From Xanthoparmelia taractica (taxonomy: Eukaryota; Ascomycota; Lecanoromycetes; Lecanorales; Parmeliaceae), in the NCBI GenBank assembly GCA_033085395.1, contig JANQBS010000458.1, positions 1-21,677 of the forward strand: DNA of 21,677 bases. The letters are read 5' to 3'. The stretch's first letter is position 1; every line of letters begins with the position of its first letter. Positions 1 through 8,712 of the stretch are shown here, in pieces. The notes below the pieces were generated by a model. That model was given only the letters and a program-made list of their open reading frames with translations. It had not been told where the DNA came from and did not search any database. Position numbers and translations under genes: made by a program.

Positions 1-1594
1 TAATTTTAAGTAGTTAAAGCTAGATTTAAAGCTAAGTATTACTAGAAGACGCGTCTCTTATAATATTCTATATTTTTCATAAATATTATCTATCTTTATT
101 TAAGCTATTATATTTTCTCTTAAATCTCAAATTTTATTATATTATCCGATATCGTAGCTAGTACTATATCGTTCGATATCGCAGATAGTATTATAAATAA
201 GCGAGTTTCATGAAAAGTCGAACTTCGTGAGACTTTAAAGGCGGCTTATAAAAAATTAACTATCTATTATAGCGAGACTTAATCGAGTATAAAATATTTC
301 TATAAATAGATAATACTTTTACGTTTAAATTATGAAAATATAACATTAAAAGAATCGAATTGAGAAGTTAAGTTTAATTAAATATTCTAAGTAGAGATAT
401 ACTAGAATACGCTCGAATAAACGTATTAAAATTATTAATATCTTAATGTTAATAGTTAGATATAGAGGGCTAAACGAGTAAGAAGTCGCGTAGAATCGCT
501 TAATAATATTATTAATGAGATCGAAAAAACGATAGAAGTGTTAAATAATAATTAATTTTAGTGATATAAAGAAGAAGATTAATATTCTACTTATTATTCT
601 AGTTATAACTTAAATTTCTAATCTTAATTAAGTATCTTTTATTTATCTTAAAAATCTATTAACTCTTAATTAATAAAAAAGCTTAGAGTCTTAAATCTTA
701 TTAATAATACGTGTGACTAAAGATATCTTAGTCGTATCTAATGAAGCTATAGCTTATAAGCGACTATATAATAATTAAAAAAGCTATTCGCCTTTAATCT
801 TTCGAGTCTTAATAATAATTTCTTATATAAAATATTAATAGAATAGCTACGAATAAGATATACTAAACTTAAAGAAAGATCTTAATATATTACTTAAAGC
901 TAGATAGATTAATTAAAAAATTCGAAATTATTAAATAAGAGAGATTTCTAATGTTAATTATATTAATAATAATAATAAAGTACTCTTTAGATTAACTTAA
1001 GTAAGAAATTAATTCTTTTTTATTAAAATTTTATTTATTAATTATTCTTTAATTAAGAGAAGAGAAGCGAACGTAAAATAATAGAGAATTAATCTTTATA
1101 GATTAAAGATCTACGAAAAGAGTAAAAGAAATAACTTAAAATCGTTCTATAAGTAATTAAAAAAGAGATCAACTTAACGATCTTACGTAGATTATAATTC
1201 AAGAAAATAATATATTATAGTTACTATTCTAGCTATTACTTATTATTCTAGCTATATTTACTTAGAGAGATTAAATCAAAAGGGAGTTTATCTTAATATC
1301 ACTCATTAAGTATCGAAATTTAATAATTACTTAAGCTAATTTCGCCCTAACTTATACGTCAACCTAAAATTTTCTTATCTTATTCGTCACCTAATATAAG
1401 AAATAATCTATATTATAAAATATTTCTATATATATTAGAAATTTCTTAGATCATTTTATAATATTAGTAATTTTCTATTTTATATCTTTATAAGTAATCT
1501 AATATAATCTCCCTATAATACTCTCCTATGATATGATATAATACGGTATAATATGGGATATTCCATTAAATATACCAGATCTTTTCGACTCGTA
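1..1594 (+). mobile_element. 3' part of a RIP-degraded hAT-like DNA transposon, right terminus at 1594
   Basis: The left end lies outside the window. Coding remnants of a transposase run to about 860, followed by a non-coding 3' tail (about 903-1594) ending in a mutated terminal repeat (ACCAGATCTTTTCGACTCGTA, last 20 bases 1575-1594). This is the RIP-altered form of the TIR on the other elements here. The tail is the reverse complement of about 690 bp of the element at 4226-5258; homology stops near 903 on this side and near 4890 on that side. The following base, 1595, re-enters Gypsy sequence in the middle of an integrase zinc-binding domain, so this transposon was probably inserted in that Gypsy copy. 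The assignment to hAT is inferred from the C-terminal transposase motifs and from the 8-bp target duplication of the related element. Confidence 0.6.
205..860 (+). pseudogene. hAT-like transposase C-terminal remnant
   Basis: Reading the plus strand with frame changes gives a stretch near 220-540 starting ELRETLKAAYKKL (frame 1), then a block near 713-772 (frame 2) reading VTKDILVV followed by YKRLYN. A last block near 802-835 (frame 1) reads SSLNNN. This order resembles the C-terminal dimerisation region of fungal hAT transposases, where a 'DILxVPxSGxGVERLFN' block is followed by a short Arg-rich turn and the family's last helix. Many stops are TAA or TAG at places where CAA, CAG or TGG is expected, as RIP produces, and frame changes show indels as well. 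There is no chance of a functional product. The family call rests on recalled motif similarity only; the DDE catalytic core would lie left of the window. Confidence 0.5.
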
Positions 1595-3652
1595 GATAAG
1601 TGTGAATATAGTCTACTATTTCGATTATTATATCTTATTAATAATATTTAGATTTAATATTCTCTTTAATGCGTTTACGCGAGAAATATTTAATATTAAG
1701 ATTATTATAATTTATGTGAAGAATCTCTTTCTTCGTAGTAGAATTATTAGAAATATAGACTGCGAGATTACGATATAATAGTTTGTTCTTATCGACTTTT
1801 TATTTCGAAAGCTTATTCTACTTAATAGCGTATTTTTAACGTTATTCTTTATTCGTAATAAAAGCGTTCTTACGTTATAACTTAAATATTTATATTATTA
1901 TTAATTCTCGTAATTTTAAATAGAATCTTTTTAACTTTAAAATCTAATAAATTAGAAGTTAAGACGATATCGTAATATCTAGAATACGTGTTTATCTATT
2001 AAGTACTCTCTTATATAAGTTTATAATTTAAATATCTATAACGATAATATTATTTAATTGCTTCGTTAATACTATAAGTTTAATTATAATAGATATATTT
2101 TTATATTTTTATAAATTAGATTGATATTTTTAATTGCGAAGCTTATTTCGTAAGATAGAAAGGAAATTATTATTATTATTCTCGCTATTATTCGATTTAA
2201 TAATATTAGATTTTCTTAATAATATATTTATAAAATTAAGTTTTTTCTTACGATATTTAATTGTAAAATTAAACGCAGTTAACTTCTTAGTCTAATAAAT
2301 TTACTTCGTATTAAGCTCTTTTATTATTATAAAATAACGTAGATTATTATAATTCGAGATTACATGAATAAAATACTTGCTATCTTATAAGTAATATTTT
2401 TAATTCTTAAAGCCTAATATAATCGTATATAACTTTTTATTATATGTGTCTTAGCGAGACTTAGTTTCTTTAAACTTATAAATAAAAAATATAATAAGAT
2501 ATTATTCCGTATTCTTATTTATCTAATTAAGTATATTATCTATATTTATTTTAAAAGCATCGATTTTTATAATAAGTAATACTTTTTAGTTATAGTGTTC
2601 TAAGATAAATATTATAATAAATATTCGCTTAAGTATTTTAAAAGTCTAGCGTATTTTTTTATTAAATATAAAAAATAACTTAATCTTATCTTTTTTTATT
2701 TCTTAAGTTAAATTAATTAAAAATATAGTTATTTATAAAAAATCTCTTATAAATTATTAATAGAAGTCTACGAATCTTAGAAAAATTAATATATTTTTAA
2801 TAGACTCTAATTCTAATTACTTAGTAATAATCTTAATATATAATAACTTTATTTAAATATTACGTTAATTTATTATAAATCTTAGAAAAATAATCTCGCT
2901 ACGATTAAAAGTATATTTCGATAACTTCGTATAGAGCCGATACTTTAATAATGCACGTAGTATCTTACGTATATATTTTTAATATAAGTCTTTCATCTTA
3001 AAATAAATTAATATATTATTTAAATATATTACGTAAAAGATATTAATATATAGCTTAAGTGCTTTATTTATGTAGACTTAAAAGATTACGAGAGTATTCG
3101 CGAGATTAAAAGATATTATCTAATATTTAAATTAATTATAGCGAGTTCGAAAAATAATTTTCTACTCGTCTTTCTTTCGCACTTATATTCTATAATACGT
3201 ATTGCAAATATTAATTTTAATAAAGTACTTCGTATATGCGAATTTTTTCAAGATTTCTAAGAGTAGCGATAACGAGTAATTATTCTTAATAATTATTTTA
3301 TTAAGTTCTTAATAATTAATATAAAGTTATAGCAAGTTATTTATTTTTTTAATAAATAATATCGACGAGTTAATCTAGCTACTTAAGAGTCGAATTTACT
3401 TCTTCTTAAGCGCATTATTTAAATAGTCTCTAATCGCTACGAGTTTATTATACGATATATTATAAATCGAATCGCTCTTAGATAACTTATTAGATAGTAG
3501 ATCTATAAGATACTCGATTTAATTATACGTGTTGAGATTATTAGATAGCTCTTTTAAGAAGATTTCTAATACGTACTCTAGCTAATTAGACACATTAGAT
3601 TTATCTAGCTACGTGACGTTATATCGCATAGCTTTATTATAGCTATTCTTAC
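1595..3652 (-). pseudogene. Ty3/Gypsy retrotransposon pol fragment (RT, RNase H, start of integrase), RIP-degraded
   Basis: Read on the minus strand from 3652 downwards. First comes the reverse transcriptase N-terminus (about 3500-3200). The active-site block follows at 3026-3003 and reads YLNNILIY, where the family has YLDDILIY. An RNase H-like region lies at about 2750-2300. The start of the integrase HHCC zinc-binding domain is near 1740-1600, ending in a VDYIHTY stretch. The two catalytic Asp codons of the RT box now encode Asn, as expected from GAT to AAT by RIP. Stops are abundant. The fragment is cut at 1594/1595 by the hAT-like element and at 3652/3653 by a short TIR element. No gag, protease, integrase core or long terminal repeat was found in it. 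Its sequence differs clearly from the plus-strand Gypsy copy at 3928-8078, so it represents a second lineage. Confidence 0.75.
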
Positions 3653-3927
3653 TACGGGTCGGAAAGGTGTGGTATTTGTTAAACATAGTCGTTTTTAACT
3701 TTTTTTTAACTTTTTTTAAAAAATTATATCTTTTTAATCTATTTATAGAATTTTATAATTATATAAGCGTTCGCTTAAGCTTTTTACGTATTTTTAGAAT
3801 ATAAAAAATATTACGTAATATATTTATTAAAAACCCAATGAGAGTATAGAATATCCTATATCTTTCGATATAATATTCGAAAAACTAGTCCCATACCATT
3901 AAATATACCACACCTTTCCGACCCGTA
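3653..3927 (+). mobile_element. 275-bp MITE-like TIR element, copy 1
   Basis: The ends are inverted repeats: TACGGGTCGGAAAGGTGTGG at the left and its exact complement at the right (CCACACCTTTCCGACCCGTA). The interior is very AT-rich, with T and A runs and no reading frame. A second copy lies inverted at 8079-8352; the two differ almost only by transitions plus a small indel near the left end. The flanking 8-mers (ATTCTTAC and GACGAAAG) do not match, so there is no target duplication. The element separates a minus-strand Gypsy (left) from a plus-strand Gypsy (right). It shares about 25 bp at the right TIR with the 1,033-bp element, so it is probably a non-autonomous member of the same family. 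Confidence 0.8.
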
Positions 3928-4217
3928 GACGAAAGCGCTAAGCGAGCAAAATATATATTACTATAATGCTTATTAGCTGGACTATTGAATAGTCGATAGC
4001 TGGGGTTAAGAGCAATAGTATAATATATAATTTTACGTCGTAGATTAAGAAGGTCCCGATATTGTACTAAGTATACCCGCGTTGTATTAATTATATATTT
4101 TACTTAACTCTACGACGACGTAGTAACGATTTAAGATTAATACTAGGAAATTCTAGATTAAAGAATCGATTAAATTTATTTAGAGAATCGAGCGAAAGTT
4201 AAATATATTCGTAATCG

Positions 4218-4225
4218 TATACGCT
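4218..4225. repeat. Left target-site duplication (TATACGCT)
   Basis: This directly abuts the left TIR at 4226 and pairs with TATGCGCT at 5259-5266. The single difference (A versus G) is a RIP-type transition in a TpG context. Removing the element and one copy would leave the Gypsy reading frame continuous. Confidence 0.8.
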
Positions 4226-5258
4226 TACGGGCCGGAAAGGTCTGGTATATTTGGTGGGATATCCCATATCATATCGTATCATATTATATTATGAAAGGAT
4301 ATTATGAGGGGGTTATATTAGACTACTTATAAAGATATGAAATAAGAAATTATTGGTATTATAGAATAATCTGAGAAATTTCTAATATATATAGAGATAT
4401 CTTATAATGTAGATTATTTCTTATATTAGGTGGCGGATAAGATAAGAAAATTCTAGGTTAATATATAAGTTAGGGCGAAATTAGCTTAAGCAATTATTAA
4501 ACTCCGGCACTTAATAAGTAATATTAAGATAAACTCTCTTCTAATTTAATCTCGCTAAGTAAATATAGCTATTCTAATAAGTAATAGCTAGAATAATAAC
4601 TATAATATATTATTTTCTTGAATTGTAATCTACGTAAGATCGTCAAGCCGATCTCTTCTCTAATTACTTATAGAACGATTTTAAGTTATCTCTCTTATTC
4701 TTTTCGCAGGTCTTTAATCTATAGAGATTAATCCTCTATTACTTTGCGTTCGCTTCTCTCCTCTCAACTAAAGAATAGTTAATAAATAGAATTTTAATAA
4801 GAAAGGATTAATTTCTTACTTAGATTAATCTAAAGAGCACTTTATTATTATTACTAATGTAATTAACATTAGAAATCTCCTCTACCTAGTAATTTCAAAT
4901 TTTTTGATTAGTCTTGATAATAATAACGATAATAAAGTAAGGTGATAACTAGAATAATGGCTAGAATGCTTAATAACGTGATGGTGAAGTAAAGTAATAG
5001 CTAGAATAATGACTAGAATACGTTCGCATAATTCTATATAGAGTAACTTCTTCTATATATAGTATATTTCCCATATCCCTACATATAATATAAGATACCC
5101 CTGCATATATTAGAAATTTCCTAGATCATTCCATGATACCAGCACGTCTCCCAGACTATTCCATAAAAATCAAATGATATGGTCTCAATACCATACCATA
5201 CCATGGTATGGTATCGACACCCCATATCCCAGACCATCCCAGACCTTTCCGACCCGTA
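4226..5258 (-). mobile_element. 1,033-bp non-autonomous hAT-like element inserted in Gypsy pol
   Basis: The left end is TACGGGCCGGAAAGGTCTGG and the right end is its near-perfect complement, CCAGACCTTTCCGACCCGTA. Flanks are TATACGCT (4218-4225) and TATGCGCT (5259-5266). This is an 8-bp target duplication with one transition, the length expected for hAT elements. About 4226-4890 is the reverse complement of the 3' tail of the hAT-like element at 903-1594. The rest (about 4890-5258) has no partner here and is probably that family's 5' end. No transposase is encoded; the 69-codon open frame across the right end is chance read-through into Gypsy. Repeated motifs like TAGCTAGAATAATAACTA occur inside. 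The right third keeps CpA/TpG, so it is less RIP-mutated than its surroundings. Strand follows the transposase orientation of the related copy. Confidence 0.85.
5193..5214. repeat. 22-bp perfect palindrome inside the 1,033-bp element
   Basis: The palindrome is centred on CCATGG at 5201-5206, with arms made of ATACC-type units. It sits about 45 bp from the right terminus. Subterminal palindromic or repeated motifs are common transposase-binding sites in hAT elements, so such a role is possible. A chance product of the CCATA repeat is also possible. Confidence 0.6.
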
Positions 5259-5266
5259 TATGCGCT
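5259..5266. repeat. Right target-site duplication (TATGCGCT)
   Basis: This directly follows the right TIR ending at 5258 and pairs with 4218-4225. It keeps TpG where the left copy has TpA. Confidence 0.8.
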
Positions 5267-8078
5267 ATAATAGCGCGAGGTAAATTAAAGAATATCGATA
5301 ACTTAGAGCTCTTAAGGAAACTACTAAAGTTTAAAAATATCTTTTTTAATAATATAATAGAAGTCTTATCTACGTTTAAGTAGAGAAATTATATTATAGA
5401 GATAAAGAAAGATAAAGAACTATCTTACGAGTCTCTTTATAATTTATCTTAAATTAAACTATCGAAGCTAAAACGATACTTTAAGAAGTTACTTTATAAG
5501 AATTAGGTTTATTACTTAACTTTCTCCGCTAAAGCCCTTATTCTCTTTATTCTAAAAAAGAATAATAAGTTATATCTTTACGTAAATTATCGAGATTTAA
5601 ATACGATAACGATAAAGAATTAATATCTATTATCTTTAATTACTAAGACGTTAAATCGCTTATATAACGTCAAGATATTTTTAAAGTTAAATCTTAAGAA
5701 TATTTATTATAGAATTTATATTAAGAAGGGCGACGAGTGAAAAACTACGTTTCGCACTCGCTATAATTATTTTAAATATTTAGTAATATCTTTCAATCTT
5801 GCAAATATATTAGCTACGTATTAAGTCTATATTAATAGAGTCCTTATAAGTCTTATGAATATTACGTGTGTAGTATATTTGAATAATATCTTAATCTATA
5901 GCGCTGAGTCTGCGAAATATTAAGAGCACGTTAAGTAAGTGCTTAAGCGATTACGTTAGTTTCAGCTATATATAAATCTAAAGAAATACTAGTTTTATAT
6001 TAAATTAATTGAGTTCTTAGAATTCGTTATAATTATTAATAATATAATTATAAATTAAGAACGCGTAGCAATAATTCGAGAATAATTAACGTCGCGAAGT
6101 TATCGAGATATATAAGTCTTCTTAGACTTTGCAAATTTTTATTAACACTTTATTTTTAAGTACTTTATTATTATAGCGTCTCTTATTAGCTTGTTTAAGA
6201 ATAATAAGATTAATAAGAAATTAGAATCGTTTAAGTAACTAGAAGACGCTAGATTAACTTTCGAGTAATTATATAATACTTTTGCGACTACGTTATTTCT
6301 ATAATACTACGATTCTTAAAAGAAATTACGCGTAGAAATAAATATCTCTAACTTTAATATGAAAGCTATACTTTCGTAATCGAATAACGACGATTATTAA
6401 TAACTCATCGCGTTTTTTTCTAGAAAGATAATATTAGCGAAATAAAATTATAAGATTTACGATTAAGAATTATTTATTATCGTCGCAGCGATAAAGCAAT
6501 AGCGTTATTATTTAAAAGATAGTATTTATTATATTAAGGTTTAATTAGATTATAATAATCTTAAGAAATTTATAAAGTAAAAGAAACTTAACTCTAGATA
6601 GACTCGTTAAACGTTAAAATTAGTCGCTTATAACTTTGAGATTTTTTATCGAATAGAAAAATTGAATTTTATAGATACGTCGTCGCGACGATTAGACTAT
6701 AAAGATTAATCGTTATTAAATATTAAATTATTATTTATACTTTAAAATAAACTTACTCTTTAGATTAGCGGCGAGTTATTATAAAGAGATAAAGAAGTAA
6801 TAGTAGCAATAGCGTCTGCGCTACGAGTCGTAGATATTTAGATAATTATTTTAAGAAGAGAGATTAAGATTATATCTAAAACTACGTATAACGATTTGTA
6901 AAGATTAATAAAAACGCTAATTTGAAAGCTATAATCTTATAATAATTAAGTAAGCTCTTTTCGAGTTAATATAGATACGTTTACGAAGCGGTATTATACG
7001 CGTAGTTAAACATAAATCTTAGACTTTAAGAGACTATTACTAAATAATAATTATCTCTATATATCTAAGAATAATATCTTATAAAAAGAACTTATTAATA
7101 AGTATTATAATAATTCTCTAATAAGATACTTTGGCGCTACGAAGACGTATAAGCTTCTTACTCGTAAATATCACTAAAATAAGAGTCTTAAGAATATTAT
7201 CGATTACGTTAAGACTTACGATATATATTAACGTATTAAGACGCCGCGTTATCGACTCTATAATGAGTTAATTTCGCTTTTTATTATTATTAAATTATAA
7301 AAGAAAATTTCTATAGATTTTATCACGAACTTATTCTTAAGTAAGCTTAAGAACGTTATCTATAACGCTATTCTAGTTATAGTGAATCGATTTATAAAAA
7401 TAATTAGATATCTATTAATAATCACTAAAATCGACGCCGCTAAGCTAATAAAAGTATTTTATACTAAAATTATTTGTCGCTACGAAATATCTAATAATAT
7501 CGTTAGCGATAGAAGCTCGATATTTATTAGCGAGTTTTAATTAGCGATCTATTATTATTCGAAGATAAAGCGTCGTCTAAGTATTATCTTTTATTCTTAA
7601 ATTAATAATTAAATCGAGCGTTAAAATTAGGTGCTAAAATATTATTTACGCGTATTTACTAATAAGAAGCAAATTAATTAAGCTAAATTGCTATTTATAA
7701 TAGAATTTATATATATAAATAATTAATATATCTTTATCGAAACGATATTATTTTTCTTGATGTATAAATATTATCTAAAAGTACGCTAAGAGATTAAGGA
7801 TAACTTCGTCGAGAGAAGAATACTCGCTATAAATGAAAAGATAAAAAGATTATAGACGCTAAGAGATAAGATAATAGAGTAATTACGTAGCGCTATTGCG
7901 ACTTAAGTTAAGTAATACAATAAATCGCATTAATCTTAGAGCTATAAAGTAAGTAATTTAGTAATGCTAGTAATCAAGAATCTAAAATAAAGACGCCTAA
8001 ATAAAAAATTAACTTATAAGTATATAAGGTCTTTTCGAATTATAAATAAAATAGAGTCGTAAGCGTATCGCTTATTAT

Positions 8079-8352
8079 TACGAGTCGGAAAGGTGTGATA
8101 TATTTGATGGTATGGGATTAGTTTTTCGAATATCATATCGAAAGGTATAGAATATCTTATACTCTTATTAAGTTTTTAATAAATATATTACGTAATATTT
8201 TTTTATATTCTAAAAATACGTAAAAAGCTTAAGCGAACGCTTATATAATTATAAAATTCTATAAATAGATTAAAAAGATATAATTTTTTAAAAAAAGTTA
8301 AAAAAAAGTTGAAAACGACTATTCAACAGATACCACACCTTTCCGACCCGTA
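8079..8352 (-). mobile_element. 275-bp-class MITE-like TIR element, copy 2 (inverted relative to copy 1)
   Basis: Its ends are TACGAGTCGGAAAGGTGTGA and CCACACCTTTCCGACCCGTA. The left end has two RIP-type G-to-A changes. The interior is the reverse complement of copy 1 at 3653-3927 along its full length. Flanking 8-mers CTTATTAT and CTAATATA do not match, so there is no target duplication. It lies at the 3' edge of the plus-strand Gypsy fragment. The sequence after 8352 does not obviously continue that Gypsy's C-terminus. Confidence 0.8.
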
Positions 8353-8712
8353 CTAATATATCTTAACGCTATAATTATCGAATAATTTACGTACGATTTC
8401 TAGCTAAGATAGAATAAGCTTTAATTCTAATTCTTATAAAGATCTTAAAGTTATTACGATCGTTTTCTCGGGCGAGTGACGATATTGTATCGTAATAGAG
8501 ATGTTATTTAAGGTCTTAATAGTATTATAATAATATTAATGATGGGATAAAAAAGTCAATTGATACGCGTATTTGCGTGTGTTATTACTCAGCCCTATAG
8601 GGCCACCACCAAAGAACTTAGAAAAAATAAGATTGAAATTTTCTCTCTATGCATTATTTTTAATGCATACTCTTACTTACCTTGACGAACGACTCTCGTT
8701 GCTTCCTGATAA
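8353..8712. other. AT-rich residue and composition boundary, then 3' flank of the threonyl-tRNA synthetase gene
   Basis: Up to about 8550 the sequence is RIP-like, with many stops in all frames and no recognisable domain. Around 8550-8570 CpA and TpG reappear and composition becomes normal. From there to 8712 lies the presumed 3' untranslated region of the minus-strand synthetase gene. No gene is seen. Confidence 0.6.
8648..8669 (-). terminator. Perfect hairpin in the presumed 3' UTR of the synthetase gene
   Basis: The arms TATGCATTA and TAATGCATA (9 bp) enclose a TTTT loop. The hairpin lies about 45 nt downstream of the stop codon of the minus-strand gene. It could influence mRNA 3'-end formation or stability. 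Eukaryotic genes do not need such a structure for termination, so the role is uncertain. Confidence 0.3.

Larger units (their letters stand above)
3928..8078 (+). pseudogene. Ty3/Gypsy retrotransposon pol (protease end, RT, RNase H, integrase), RIP-degraded and split by an insertion
   Basis: Coding sequence occupies 3929-4225 and 5259-8078, all in one frame. A protease-like GPDIVL stretch lies at about 4052-4070. Then come the RT segment (YVNYRDLN from 5579), the RT active-site block VYLNNILIYS at 5873-5902 (family: YLDD), the RNase H start near 6332, and the integrase. The integrase catalytic acids are still encoded: Asp at 7316, Asp at 7508 and Glu at 7616, giving the D,D(35)E spacing. A chromodomain-type tail ends near 8075. 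Stops are those expected from CAA, CAG and TGG after RIP; no frameshift was needed over the 2.8 kb right part. The interrupting TIR element at 4226-5258 duplicated 8 bp. No gag and no LTR were seen, and both outer edges coincide with 275-bp TIR elements. Confidence 0.85.

Noticed and set aside
5174..5383. 69-codon open frame at the right end of the 1,033-bp element
   Set aside because: It crosses the transposon/Gypsy boundary, so it is an accidental fusion of TIR-end sequence with Gypsy pol.
3653..8352. The two 275-bp elements as long terminal repeats of the Gypsy element
   Set aside because: LTRs must be direct repeats. These are inverted relative to each other and each has its own terminal inverted repeats.
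1..8570. AT-rich block as mitochondrial DNA or a centromere
   Set aside because: The block is full of Gypsy and hAT-like coding remnants with RIP-type stops and retained CpG, which explains the composition. There is no mitochondrial gene and no tandem satellite. A role in a regional centromere cannot be excluded but nothing shows it.
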